Source of the DNA: Candidatus Omnitrophota bacterium
GTDB taxonomy: Bacteria > Omnitrophota > Gorgyraeia > Gygaellales > Profunditerraquicolaceae
Reading direction: 5' to 3'
Assembly (NCBI GenBank): GCA_026387315.1
Contig: JAPLLY010000057.1
Span: 1 to 51,821, forward strand
DNA length: 51,821 nt
Positions 23,656-32,077 of this stretch are shown here, piece by piece. The notes beneath the pieces are model-generated. The model searched no databases, was not told the origin of the DNA, and was given only the letters and a program-made list of their open reading frames with translations. The first letter of the stretch is position 1. The number at the start of each line of letters is the position of its first letter. Position numbers and translations under genes: made by a program.

Positions 23656-24951
23656 ATGGAAAAACAGAAGACGATTGTCAACCAGGTTACCCTTAAAGGT
23701 GTTGGCATTCACACCGGTAATCAGGCCAAGGTAACATTTAAGCCGGCAGAGGCGGATTCCGGGGTAACTTTTATTCGTACGGATATTCCGGGAGCCCCCC
23801 GGATTAAAGCGGATGTGGGGTCTTTATTGCTGGCGCCTAAATTCAACCGGCGTTCTTCTATTGGCAATGATCAGGCAGAGGTGCAGACGGTTGAGCATCT
23901 GATGGCGGCTTTATCCAGTTTGGGGATAGATAATATTGATATCCAGATCGATAATAATGAGGTTCCCGGGCTAGACGGAAGCGCGATTAATTTCCTCGAG
24001 GCGTTGGAAAAAGCAGGGCTAGCGTATCAGGACGCGCCCAGATATGTTTATATTGTCAAGGAGCCGATATGTATTCAGGAGGGCTCAAGCTCGATTACTA
24101 TACTTGCGGCTAAAGAATTTAAGGTTTCCTATACCTTAAACTATGATCATCCCATGTTGGCGGCGCAATTTTTAGAGGTAGTCGTTAATGCTGAATCTTT
24201 TAAAACCGCTCTTTCTTCGGCGCGTACTTTTTGCCTGGAGAGCGAAGCCAGCGAGCTACAAAGTCAAGGCCTGGGCTTGGGCGCTAATTATGAAAATACT
24301 TTAGTGGTGGGTAAAGCGGGCGTAATTAAAAACAAGCTTCGGTTTAATGATGAGTTTGTCAGGCATAAAATTCTGGATTTAATCGGAGACCTTTATTTGG
24401 CAGGTTGCCCTCTTTGCGGCCATGTGGTGGCTTTAAAAAGCGGGCATTCCTTAAATTTGAAGATCGCCCGGAAGATCTATGAGCAGAGGGTAAAAACACA
24501 AGGAACCGGTAATGCGCAAGGGGTTTTAGATGTTAATGAGATCATGAAGATTATACCGCACCGGGAACCGTTTTTATTCGTGGACCGGGTGATCCTTTTG
24601 GAAAAAGGCAAACGCGCCACTGGCGTTAAAAACGTAACGATAAACGATTATTTTTTTAGAGGCCATTTTCCGGGGCGGCCGGTGATGCCCGGAGTAATTA
24701 TTGTGGAAGCGATGGCGCAGGTAGGCGGGGTGATGATGCTGGCCTCGGAAGAGAACAAAGGAAAACTGGCCTTCTTTTTATCTATTAATAACGTGAAATT
24801 TCGTAAGCCGGTAGTCCCCGGCGATCAATTAATCCTTGAGGTTGAGGCAATCAAAGTAAAGTCCAAAACCGGCCAAGTCCGCGGCAGGGCGTTAGTCGAC
24901 GGCAAGGTCGTGGCGGAAGCGGATTTTGTATGCGCTTTGGTTAGTAATTAA
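23656..24951 (+). CDS. LpxC-FabZ fusion
   Basis: Residues 1-280 are LpxC, the zinc deacetylase that commits UDP-acyl-GlcNAc to lipid A: LKGVGIHTG near 13, the zinc histidine in QTVEHLMAALSSLGIDN, and RHKILDLIGDLYLAG. Residues 290-431 are FabZ, the hydroxyacyl-ACP dehydratase: IMKIIPHREPFLFVDRV and FRGHFPGRPVMPGVIIVEAMAQ. Fusion of the two is known in Bacteroidetes and some other diderms and couples acyl supply to lipid A use. It lies between lpxD and lpxA, starting with AAAGGATAA upstream. Confidence 0.96.
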   Translation: MEKQKTIVNQVTLKGVGIHTGNQAKVTFKPAEADSGVTFIRTDIPGAPRIKADVGSLLLAPKFNRRSSIGNDQAEVQTVEHLMAALSSLGIDNIDIQIDNNEVPGLDGSAINFLEALEKAGLAYQDAPRYVYIVKEPICIQEGSSSITILAAKEFKVSYTLNYDHPMLAAQFLEVVVNAESFKTALSSARTFCLESEASELQSQGLGLGANYENTLVVGKAGVIKNKLRFNDEFVRHKILDLIGDLYLAGCPLCGHVVALKSGHSLNLKIARKIYEQRVKTQGTGNAQGVLDVNEIMKIIPHREPFLFVDRVILLEKGKRATGVKNVTINDYFFRGHFPGRPVMPGVIIVEAMAQVGGVMMLASEENKGKLAFFLSINNVKFRKPVVPGDQLILEVEAIKVKSKTGQVRGRALVDGKVVAEADFVCALVSN

Positions 24952-24971
24952 AACCGAGCCTCCAATAAATA

Positions 24972-25751
24972 ATGCGGATACATCCTAGCGCGATAGTTTC
25001 TCCTAAAGCAAAATTAGCCGATAACGTTAGCGTCGGGCCGTATAGTATAATCAGCGATAACGTGAGTATCGGCGCGGGTACTAAAATCGGCGCGCATTGC
25101 GTTATTGAGGGCAATACGACGATCGGTAAAAAATGCGAGATATTTACTGGAGCCGTAGTGGGCAGCCGGCCGCAGGACCTTAAATTTAAAGATGAAAAAG
25201 TTTTTTTAGAGATTGGTAATAACAATATTATCCGCGAGTATTGCACGCTTAATCCGGGGACCGCTGAAGGCTCTAAGACTTCTGTCGGCGATGATAATTT
25301 GCTGATGGCCTATTCACATGTTGCCCATGATTGCCGGGTAGGTAACGGTTGTGTTTTAGCCAACAATAGCACCCTGGCCGGCCATGTCAGCATTGAAGAT
25401 AAAGCAGTGATCGGAGGCCTGGTGGCTATTCATCAGTTCACGCGCATCGGCAGGCTGGCAATTATCGGAGGATGCTCTAAGGTGGTGCGAGACATTCCTC
25501 CGTTCTCCACCTGCGATGGCCACCCGGCGCGCGTCTATGGCTTAAACCTTATCGGTTTAAGGCGCAACGGCATTGGCCATAATTCGATTAAGAAAATTGA
25601 TCAGGCGTTTAAATTGATATTTAATTCCGGTTTATCCGCCAAACACGCCTTAGCCAGAGTAGAAAAAGAAATTGAAAAAACCGAAGAGATAATTTATCTG
25701 GTTAATTTTGTCAAAAGCTCTGAGCGCGGTTTGGCCCGCTCTTGTCGATAA
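24972..25751 (+). CDS. lpxA: UDP-N-acetylglucosamine acyltransferase
   Basis: LpxA adds the first acyl chain to UDP-GlcNAc. The 259 residues are the normal length: a hexapeptide beta-helix (about 1-190) and C-terminal helices. The catalytic histidine is in YSHVAHDCRVG (near 120), and CDGHPARVYGLNLIGLRR is a family hallmark. There is no clear ribosome-binding site. The stretch GCCTCCAATAAATAATG containing the start codon also occurs at 17220-17236 after rpsR. Confidence 0.96.
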   Translation: MRIHPSAIVSPKAKLADNVSVGPYSIISDNVSIGAGTKIGAHCVIEGNTTIGKKCEIFTGAVVGSRPQDLKFKDEKVFLEIGNNNIIREYCTLNPGTAEGSKTSVGDDNLLMAYSHVAHDCRVGNGCVLANNSTLAGHVSIEDKAVIGGLVAIHQFTRIGRLAIIGGCSKVVRDIPPFSTCDGHPARVYGLNLIGLRRNGIGHNSIKKIDQAFKLIFNSGLSAKHALARVEKEIEKTEEIIYLVNFVKSSERGLARSCR

Positions 25752-25771
25752 AGAAATCGGCTTAAAAACAA

Positions 25772-25816
25772 GGGGACGGTTCTCTTTTTTATATTATAAA
25801 AAAGAGAACCGTCCCC
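25772..25816. repeat. Family A palindrome
   Basis: GGGGACGGTTCTCTTTTTTA and its complement, between lpxA and lpxI. Confidence 0.9.
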
Positions 25817-25835
25817 GAGATTTCCAAGATTAAAT

Positions 25836-26639
25836 ATGAAAAAGATAGGTTTAATTGCCGGAAATAGAAAATTTCCCCTGCTTTTTGCCGCCAGCGCCAA
25901 GAAAAAAGGCTGTAAAATTATCGCGATTGCCATTAAAGGCGATACCTCCCCAAAATTAAAAAAATTCGTGGATAAAATTTATTGGCTCAAGCTTTCTGAA
26001 TTCCAAAAAATGTTTGATATATTTAAAGCCGAAGCCGTAGAGTCGGTGGTGATGGCCGGGCAAATCAGCCCGCGCAGGTTATTTAGCCAAGAAACTCAAT
26101 CCTGCCCGCAGTTAAGGCAGATACTGGATACGCTTAAAGATAAGCAGGCGGATACATTATTTGGAGCAGTAGCCAAAAGGTTAGAAGCTGCCGGGCTTAC
26201 CCTTCTGGATTCCACCACTTTTATCGAAGAATATTTACCTAAAAAAGGCACACTTACAAAACAAGAGCCGGATTTTGATACCTGGGAGGATGTTTATTTT
26301 GGTTTGAGTTTAGCTAAAGCCGTGGCTAATCTGGATATCGGCCAGACGGTTGCCGTTAAAAGCAAAACTATAGTCGCGGTGGAGGCTTTTGAGGGGACGG
26401 ATAATTTAATCCGCCGGGCGGGTAAACTTGGCCGGGGCAGGGTGGTAATTGTTAAGGTGAGCAAACCTAAGCAGGATATGCGTTTTGATATTCCGGTTAT
26501 CGGGTTAAATACAATTAAGAATTTAGTTAAGGCAAGATGCCGCTGCCTGGCTTTTGAAGCCGGTAAAACACTTTTTATTGATCAAGAAGAAAGTATCCGG
26601 CTGGCAGACCGCCGAGGCATTTCCATAGTGGCAGTTTAA
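25836..26639 (+). CDS. lpxI: LpxI-family UDP-2,3-diacylglucosamine hydrolase
   Basis: A 267-residue protein of the DUF1009/LpxI family, which makes lipid X from UDP-2,3-diacylglucosamine and replaces LpxH in many bacteria. The start KKIGLIAGNRKFPLLFAASAKKKGCKI, the middle GQISPRRLF, and the C-terminal KVSKPKQDMRFDIPVIGLNTI agree with the family. Placement after lpxA supports the role. LpxB and later lipid A genes are not in the window. No ribosome-binding site is evident. Confidence 0.92.
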   Translation: MKKIGLIAGNRKFPLLFAASAKKKGCKIIAIAIKGDTSPKLKKFVDKIYWLKLSEFQKMFDIFKAEAVESVVMAGQISPRRLFSQETQSCPQLRQILDTLKDKQADTLFGAVAKRLEAAGLTLLDSTTFIEEYLPKKGTLTKQEPDFDTWEDVYFGLSLAKAVANLDIGQTVAVKSKTIVAVEAFEGTDNLIRRAGKLGRGRVVIVKVSKPKQDMRFDIPVIGLNTIKNLVKARCRCLAFEAGKTLFIDQEESIRLADRRGISIVAV

Positions 26640-26643
26640 AACT

Positions 26644-26763
26644 GGGGACGGTTCTGTTTTTTAATACCGTCATTCCCGCGAACCACGTAGACCTACGCGG
26701 TCTACATATATGTAGACCGCGTAGGTCTACACAGGTAAATCAAGGAAAAATAGAACCGTCCCC
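26644..26763. repeat. Second composite A/B repeat
   Basis: Family A outer arms with the family B palindrome nested at 26687-26730. The whole 120-bp unit differs from 14552-14671 at only a few positions. Confidence 0.9.
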
Positions 26764-26856
26764 CTGATTTTAAAGTAGCTTTTTTCTCTTGACAGCAGCT
26801 GCTTCTGATGTAAAAATATGGTTAGTTTTAAAGGTGCTCAAAAAAAGGGAGGAACT

Positions 26857-27132
26857 ATGCCACGGATAGCTGAAACAAAACCAGCGGAGTTCAAGTTATA
26901 CGCCCCTGGGGCCAAGAAGGTTGTGGTTGCCGGAAGTTTCAATAAATGGGATACCCAGAAATTGCTCGCTAAGAAGGATAGTAAGGGCAGTTGGGCGGCC
27001 AAGGTCGCGCTTAAGCCGGGAAAACACGAGTATAAGTTTATCGTAGACGGAGCCTGGATAAATGATCCTTGTTGCACCTCTTGCGTAGCCAATTCCGTCG
27101 GGTCGCACAATTGTGTGCTTGAGGTTAAATAG
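26857..27132 (+). CDS. CBM48/glycogen-binding-like small protein
   Basis: A 91-residue single-domain protein. EFKLYAPGAKKVVVAGSFNKWDTQKLLAKKDSKGSW and GKHEYKFIVDGAWINDP match the early-set/CBM48 domain of branching enzymes and AMPK beta subunits, which bind alpha-glucans. The start at 26857 has GGGAGGA four bases upstream. A cluster of cysteines (PCCTSC) near residue 73 is unusual and could bind metal. Stand-alone CBM48 proteins of this size occur in many bacteria; the partner enzyme is unknown. Confidence 0.85.
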   Translation: MPRIAETKPAEFKLYAPGAKKVVVAGSFNKWDTQKLLAKKDSKGSWAAKVALKPGKHEYKFIVDGAWINDPCCTSCVANSVGSHNCVLEVK

Positions 27133-27160
27133 TTACTGCTGAAAAACCCAGCAGAAACTA

Positions 27161-27213
27161 GGGGACGGTTCTATTTTTCTGGAATTGGATTCGGGAAAAA
27201 TAGAACCGTCCCC
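27161..27213. repeat. Family A palindrome
   Basis: GGGGACGGTTCTATTTTT and its complement, after the CBM48-like gene. Confidence 0.9.
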
Positions 27214-27299
27214 TGATTTTAAGAAATTCTTAGATCTCTGCCTGACGGCAGTCAGGATTCGCCCGCAATGACACTTCTCCTGTTCACTGACCTATTATT

Positions 27300-28019
27300 A
27301 TGAAATATATCTATGGGCCGATAAAATCGCGCCGGCTGGGGCTTTCTTTAGGTTTAAGCCTTAGCCTGGATAAGGTATGCGACCTGGATTGCGTTTACTG
27401 TCAATGGGGCAGTGTCGGTAAAACAGTCCTGGAAAGAAAAGTTTACGCTAAAGCCGATGAGATTATCCGGGAATTAAAATCTTGGACGCGAGAAAATCCC
27501 CAAGCTGCCCAAGAGCTGAAATTTGTTACTCTTTCCGGGCTGGGTGAGCCGACATTAAATACTGATATTGGAGGGCTGATTGATCAGATAAAAAATATTA
27601 CGGGTTTAAAAATCGCGGTAATTACTAATTCCACGCTTCTAGGAGATCCCGCGGTGCGTCAAGGGCTCCTGAAAGCGGATTTAATTGTGCCTTCTTTAGA
27701 CGCGGTGGACCTGGAGATATTTAAACAAATCGACCGGCCCCATGCCGGTATAAAATTAAATGAAATTATTGACGGCCTGGTGGCTTTAAGAAAAGAGTTT
27801 GACGGCAAGATCTGGCTTGAGGTAATGCTTATCGCCGGGATGAATGATGGCCTTAGGCATATTGAAGAATTAAAAAAGGTAATTTGGCGCATAAATCCGG
27901 ATAAAATTCAGCTTAACTCTCCGGTGCGCTCTACCGCGGAGAAAAACGTCTTTGGCGTGGGAAAAGCCAAGCTAGAGAAGATCAGAGAGGTTTTAGGGGA
28001 TAAAGCGGAAATCATTTAG
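27300..28019 (+). CDS. Radical SAM protein, TYW1-like (COG0731 type)
   Basis: A 239-residue radical SAM enzyme. The start KYIYGPIKSRRLGLSLGLSL is typical of the COG0731 group, related to wyosine-type tRNA modification enzymes. CDLDCVYCQWG at about 28-38 is the CxxxCxxC iron-sulphur motif, and TLSGLGEPTLN near 80 is the GGE-like SAM motif. The fold ends near residue 235. The substrate is unknown; bacterial members mostly lack study. The G of its stop codon is the first base of tRNA-Arg. Confidence 0.9.
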   Translation: MKYIYGPIKSRRLGLSLGLSLSLDKVCDLDCVYCQWGSVGKTVLERKVYAKADEIIRELKSWTRENPQAAQELKFVTLSGLGEPTLNTDIGGLIDQIKNITGLKIAVITNSTLLGDPAVRQGLLKADLIVPSLDAVDLEIFKQIDRPHAGIKLNEIIDGLVALRKEFDGKIWLEVMLIAGMNDGLRHIEELKKVIWRINPDKIQLNSPVRSTAEKNVFGVGKAKLEKIREVLGDKAEII

Positions 28020-28091
28020 CGCCTATCGCCTAATGGATAAGGCACCAGTCTTCGGAACTGGTTATTGGTGGTTCGAGCCCACCTAGGCGCA
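28019..28091 (+). tRNA. tRNA-Arg (TCG)
   Basis: Acceptor GCGCCTA/TAGGCGC, anticodon arm CCAGT-CTTCGGA-ACTGG with anticodon TCG, T-arm GGTGG-TTCGAGC-CCACC, discriminator A. Its first base overlaps the stop codon of the radical SAM gene. Confidence 0.95.
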
Positions 28092-28101
28092 CTAAAAACA
28101 A

Positions 28102-28131
28102 GGGGAGGGTTCTCGTAAGAGAACCGTCCCC
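28102..28131. repeat. Short family A palindrome
   Basis: GGGGAGGGTTCTC and GAGAACCGTCCCC around GTAA, directly after tRNA-Arg; it could act as its terminator. Confidence 0.85.
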
Positions 28132-28249
28132 TGGATTTAAGGATGTAACTAATTGCGCCGCAGCATTAATCTAGTCTGATACAAATTTGTTCTGCTAGGA
28201 ACCAAGAGAATAAGATATGAAACCGCTTTCTTTTTGCCCCAAATATCTC

Positions 28250-28278
28250 TTGACAAAGGGCTCAGGCAGTGTTACATT
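28250..28278 (+). promoter_or_regulatory. Promoter of the fimbria-like operon
   Basis: TTGACA at 28250-28255, 17-base spacer, TACATT at 28273-28278. Transcription would start near 28285. Confidence 0.65.
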
Positions 28279-28284
28279 TGTTAT

Positions 28285-28384
28285 ACAAAGCTAAGGTAAG
28301 AATATTCGGGATCCTTTGCTGGAGGGCAAAGGAGCCACGTGATTCAACCGGATAAGACCGAAATTTGATCTGTCCGGTTTTTTA
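28285..28384 (+). ncRNA. Leader RNA with terminator, candidate attenuator
   Basis: From the predicted start the leader holds a CCTTTGC/GCAAAGG hairpin (28313-28332), then an intrinsic terminator AACCGGA/TCCGGTT followed by six T (28346-28383). The first gene begins only 40 bases later. A terminator between promoter and gene suggests conditional read-through. I could not match the aptamer part to a known riboswitch. Confidence 0.5.
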
Positions 28385-28422
28385 TTTTTCTATTGCAATT
28401 GAAGCTAAATAATGGTAGAATT

Positions 28423-29838
28423 ATGAAAATGCAAAAAGTATTTAAGATAATCATTTTTGGCCTAATAATGCTGGCAGGCTCTGGAATTTTCTGCCGGCAA
28501 GCCTTCGCTTTTGACTTAATTGTTGATGGAAAATCTCAGCTGGTGCTTGACCAAAGCACCCTTTCCAATGGCACCTTTTCCCAGGAAATAATATTTAGGA
28601 CAGTAGACACGGTTAATAATGAATATGAGGTACGTCAGTTTATTGATGCCCCGCTGACGAGCGGGTCACATACTATCGGCGGGGATAATTTCAAAGTTAG
28701 GGGGATTCGCGGCTCGAATGTATATGGTAAATTATTTATTCCCACCGGGGGCCCTAACTGGGGTATTGACGTAAAGAATAATGAGCCTATTTATCATTCT
28801 AATGCTGCCGGAACAGCTGATTTATTTACTCTAGTGTATGGCATTACAACTTCGCCGCCACTGTCCCCCGGCTATTACACCGGCCACATTACTTTAGTTT
28901 TGATCCCGATTAATTCACCTGAGAGTCAAGAGATCCAACGCATTGATGTTATTGTGGATATTCCTAATGATGGCGGCTCGTTATCGGTTTCCGTGGCTCC
29001 GGCAGAAGGAGCAAGCTCGCTTATACTTAATCCTTTAGCTGCTAATGATCCGCGCGGCGCGGCTAACGCCGTGGTTACGATTAATAGTTCTTTTAACGGG
29101 CCATTCAGGATTATGCAGGTGCTTCCGGGGCCGATTCAGTCTGGCGATGGTAAATTTATTGATAATAGTAACCTTCTTTTTAGTATTCCTGATGCCCAAA
29201 AAGGCGTGGCGATAAATCAGCCGACTCCGGTTTCAAACAATATCCAGACAATATATTCTTCCCGCCCTGACGGCGGCGCGGATAAGGCCTTTACCATCGC
29301 CTATTCTTTAGCCGATCCATTAAGCCTGGCAGCCGGTAACTACCGTTCGCGTATTCAGTACCTTTTGGAATCCGCGGGCAAACAGGTAAGTTTAGGAGCT
29401 CTGGATTTAGAAATCCGGCAGGAGCGTATCTTTGAAATTTCTATCTCTCCGCAGGATCAGCGCTATAGTATTGATTTTGTGAATCTTAAACCTAGCGATG
29501 GCCCGCGTTTAAATGAAGTGTTGATTGAAGTAAAATCAAATCTTGGCCGGCCGTATCAGGTAACCCAAAATGTTCTTTCGGGACTGGTAAGCGGCGAAGG
29601 AGAAAAAATTCCTTCCCAGTATTTTTCACTGCAGGCTCTTTCGGTAAATGATACTACTAAAGGAAATTTAAAGATTGCCAGTAAAATTCCGGTTGAAAAA
29701 GGCAATGTCCTGTTATTTGTTTCCGATGCCAATGGTTCCGCTGATAAATTTAAAGTCGTTTATGAATTAACTTGCCCAGCTGATTTAAGGGCGGGCAATT
29801 ATTCATCGCGAATAACTTATACTTTAACCGAAATTTAG
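28423..29838 (+). CDS. Secreted protein with three repeated beta domains, probable adhesin or tip subunit
   Basis: The 471-residue protein begins with a signal peptide ending QAFAF (about residue 29). Three related domains of about 145 residues follow, each closing with a similar strand pair (PGYYTGHITL, AGNYRSRIQY, AGNYSSRITY) and each with a Q/N-rich opening strand. These look like immunoglobulin-like beta sandwiches. It is the first gene of a locus with two pilin-like genes, a chaperone-like gene and an outer-membrane gene, so a tip or adhesin role is inferred. The ATG at 28423 is chosen because it starts the signal peptide. I do not recognise a named family. Confidence 0.7.
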   Translation: MKMQKVFKIIIFGLIMLAGSGIFCRQAFAFDLIVDGKSQLVLDQSTLSNGTFSQEIIFRTVDTVNNEYEVRQFIDAPLTSGSHTIGGDNFKVRGIRGSNVYGKLFIPTGGPNWGIDVKNNEPIYHSNAAGTADLFTLVYGITTSPPLSPGYYTGHITLVLIPINSPESQEIQRIDVIVDIPNDGGSLSVSVAPAEGASSLILNPLAANDPRGAANAVVTINSSFNGPFRIMQVLPGPIQSGDGKFIDNSNLLFSIPDAQKGVAINQPTPVSNNIQTIYSSRPDGGADKAFTIAYSLADPLSLAAGNYRSRIQYLLESAGKQVSLGALDLEIRQERIFEISISPQDQRYSIDFVNLKPSDGPRLNEVLIEVKSNLGRPYQVTQNVLSGLVSGEGEKIPSQYFSLQALSVNDTTKGNLKIASKIPVEKGNVLLFVSDANGSADKFKVVYELTCPADLRAGNYSSRITYTLTEI

Positions 29839-29905
29839 AGAGGAGGGAGAGATGTTTAAAAATAACAACTCTAAACAAAAAGAATCAAAAAAGGAGGTGA
29901 TAAAA

Positions 29906-30529
29906 ATGAAAAACATACTTATTTGTATGGTTTTCGTAGTGGCTGCCTTTTGCGCGACAAGCGCTTGGGCAAGGGTTACGAGTGTTCCCATTACCGTTAA
30001 GGCTGAGATTCCTAAAATGACTGAAGGATTATCAGTTGGCATTAGCAAGGTAACCGGTGAGGCCGAGAATGGTACGGGTGGGGAGTGGACTACTCTGCCA
30101 GCAGGATCACCGCTCGACTTCGGAATATTGAAGTGGACTACCACGAACAATATCAATATTTTTCTGCCTACCTGCTATTTCGCTGTTGATATTGGCGTGC
30201 AAGACAACTCTGGATCTACCTGGACCATAATTCATGAATTTACGTCACTCAACAATTCATCAGGCGGTAACATTGATGATAAAGTTAATGTTACTTTTGC
30301 AAACCAGGCTGATAAAACTCACGGCACAACACTTCTGTATACTAGTTTCCTTGGCAGTGGGAATATTTCTTATACTAAGGAGGCCTTAGGGAAGGGTTGG
30401 TTACGAATATATTATGGTATTGGTACTGGAAATCTCACGAAACCTGATGCCTCGGGTGTAACACCGATTGGCATGGATACACCATACGGACAATATTCTG
30501 GTTCTGTTAAGATTACGCTTGTACCGTAA
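29906..30529 (+). CDS. Pilin-like secreted protein 1
   Basis: A 207-residue protein whose ATG at 29906 follows the near-perfect site AAGGAGGTGAT. The signal peptide is MKNILICMVFVVAAFCATSA ending WA. The mature part is beta-rich, with FLPTCYFAVDIGV, GGNIDDKVNVTF and a C-terminal YSGSVKITLVP, the kind of final strand used in donor-strand exchange by chaperone-usher subunits. It is a close paralogue of the next gene. An upstream in-frame ATG at 29852, with its own GGAGG site, would add 18 polar residues before the signal peptide and is less likely. Confidence 0.72.
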   Translation: MKNILICMVFVVAAFCATSAWARVTSVPITVKAEIPKMTEGLSVGISKVTGEAENGTGGEWTTLPAGSPLDFGILKWTTTNNINIFLPTCYFAVDIGVQDNSGSTWTIIHEFTSLNNSSGGNIDDKVNVTFANQADKTHGTTLLYTSFLGSGNISYTKEALGKGWLRIYYGIGTGNLTKPDASGVTPIGMDTPYGQYSGSVKITLVP

Positions 30530-30567
30530 TTCGGGGTATTTTGTGTACCATAAAGGTGGTGGTAAAA

Positions 30568-31152
30568 ATGAAAAACATACTTATTTGTATGGTTTTCGGA
30601 GTCGTTGCCTTTTGCGCGACAAGCGCCCGGGCTGATTTAGCTCAAACCGTTACTGTTAATGCTAATATTGCTACATTGGCTGATGGATTAAACGTCACTG
30701 TAAATAAAGTTATTGATACTGTTTGGAATGTAGATACGTCTATCAATTTCGACACTTTAGCCTGGGATACCGTAAACCAGATCTTTCTGCCCAACTGTTA
30801 TTACGCTGTGGATATTGTTGTAAGCGATAACACCGCAACTGAATGGACGGTGACGCATACCCGCGCGTCTCTCGTGGGCCCAGGAGGAGCCAACATTGAT
30901 GATAAAGTTAATGTTGTTTTCGTTAAGCAGACTAGCCCTAGCGTTGGCATCGAGTTGAAAAAGCTTAGTTTCGCCAGCAGCAATGATGTTGCTTATGCTA
31001 AAACATTCTTAGTGGGTGGTTGGTTACGTATATATTATGGTGTGGGTACTGGAGATCCAGCAAAGCCTGATGCTCCGGGCGTAACACCGATTGGCTTGGA
31101 TTCGCCGGCAGGAACATATACTGGTTCTGTCACCATTACGCTTACACCGTAA
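30568..31152 (+). CDS. Pilin-like secreted protein 2
   Basis: A 194-residue paralogue of the preceding gene: the signal peptides are nearly identical, and FLPNCYYAVDIVV, GANIDDKVNVVF, GWLRIYYGVGTG and the final strand YTGSVTITLTP line up throughout. The ATG at 30568 follows AAGGTGGTGG. The pair has arisen by tandem duplication. The presence of two similar subunits suggests a major and a minor subunit of one surface fibre, though nothing in the sequence says which is which. Confidence 0.72.
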   Translation: MKNILICMVFGVVAFCATSARADLAQTVTVNANIATLADGLNVTVNKVIDTVWNVDTSINFDTLAWDTVNQIFLPNCYYAVDIVVSDNTATEWTVTHTRASLVGPGGANIDDKVNVVFVKQTSPSVGIELKKLSFASSNDVAYAKTFLVGGWLRIYYGVGTGDPAKPDAPGVTPIGLDSPAGTYTGSVTITLTP

Positions 31153-31191
31153 TTGATACAGGTATAACTGTAATATGATAAAGGGGGTATT

Positions 31192-32076
31192 TTGTTTGCT
31201 CGACTACGTATAATAAGTATTTGGTCTTGTTTTATTGGCAGCCTTTTTGTTTCGATTGCGCAAGCAAATCAGCTGCCTTTTATGAGTCAGTCAAAAATTC
31301 GAGTGGTGGTTTCTCCGGGAGAACGCGGTTTCGGAGAAATCACGCTGGATAATCCGACTGCTGAGGCCAAAAGCATGCATCTTTATCTGGAAGATTGGTA
31401 TTATCTTCCGGGAGGCACAGGGGCTAAGGAATTTCTTCCGGCGAATTCTATTCCCACTTCGGCTTGTCCGTGGATGAGCTTCTCTCCGGCAGATGTAATG
31501 GTGCCCGCGTTTGGGAAACAGAGAATAAACTATTCCGTTAATGTCCCTCCTGACGCCACCGGCGCGCGTTTTGCCACTCTCTTTTTTGAGACATCGATTA
31601 GTAAAAGCATGCTTTCGGGCTCCGGCCGTTCCGCGGGGCTTGATTTTAATGTCAGGGTGGCTACTCTGTTTTATGTGGAAGTAAAGGGCACGATAGAGAG
31701 AACTGCTAAAATCAGCAATTTAAATATCCAGCCTTCCAAAGAGGCAAAAGGATCTTTGGATCTTACCTTGGATTTTGAAAACACCGGCAATACCGACATC
31801 ACTACTTCCGGGAATTTCAACCTGATGAATAATGAGGGCTTGGTCAGCGCCCGCGGGGCATTTAATAATGTTTATACTTTTCCGGGTGGAAAAGGGAGTT
31901 TCTTAGGTACCTGGAAAGACAAAATCCCTGCCGGTGATTATGACCTGGTAATAACCGTTGATTTGGGAAAAGCGCTTACCGACGCTGGCATCGGCAGAGG
32001 GCCGGTGATGACCAAAGAAGCCTCGGTTACAATCGGAGAGAACAATCAAATTGTTCAGATCGGCCAGCTTCAGTAA
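31192..32076 (+). CDS. Periplasmic pilus-chaperone-like protein
   Basis: A 294-residue protein with a signal peptide (ending AQAN) and two beta-sandwich domains. The first has the order seen in FimC/PapD-type chaperones: KIRVVVSPGERGFGEITLDNP, then the edge region around QRINYSVNVPPDATGARFATLFFET. The second domain runs from about residue 170 (NFENTGNTDI). The TTG start at 31192 is preceded by AAGGGGGT. Place between the pilin-like genes and the outer-membrane gene supports a subunit chaperone. Likeness to FimC is remote, so the assignment is an inference. Confidence 0.65.
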   Translation: MFARLRIISIWSCFIGSLFVSIAQANQLPFMSQSKIRVVVSPGERGFGEITLDNPTAEAKSMHLYLEDWYYLPGGTGAKEFLPANSIPTSACPWMSFSPADVMVPAFGKQRINYSVNVPPDATGARFATLFFETSISKSMLSGSGRSAGLDFNVRVATLFYVEVKGTIERTAKISNLNIQPSKEAKGSLDLTLDFENTGNTDITTSGNFNLMNNEGLVSARGAFNNVYTFPGGKGSFLGTWKDKIPAGDYDLVITVDLGKALTDAGIGRGPVMTKEASVTIGENNQIVQIGQLQ

Positions 32077-32077
32077 T

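Noticed and set aside
28285-28384. GEMM riboswitch upstream of the fimbria-like operon
   Set aside because: ACAAAGC is present but the GGGACGCAAAG block, the P2 hairpin and the receptor are missing downstream of the predicted transcription start. Kept only as an unassigned attenuator.
29852-29905. Use of the upstream ATG for pilin-like protein 1
   Set aside because: It would place 18 polar residues before the signal peptide, while the internal ATG has a near-perfect Shine-Dalgarno site and matches the paralogue's start.
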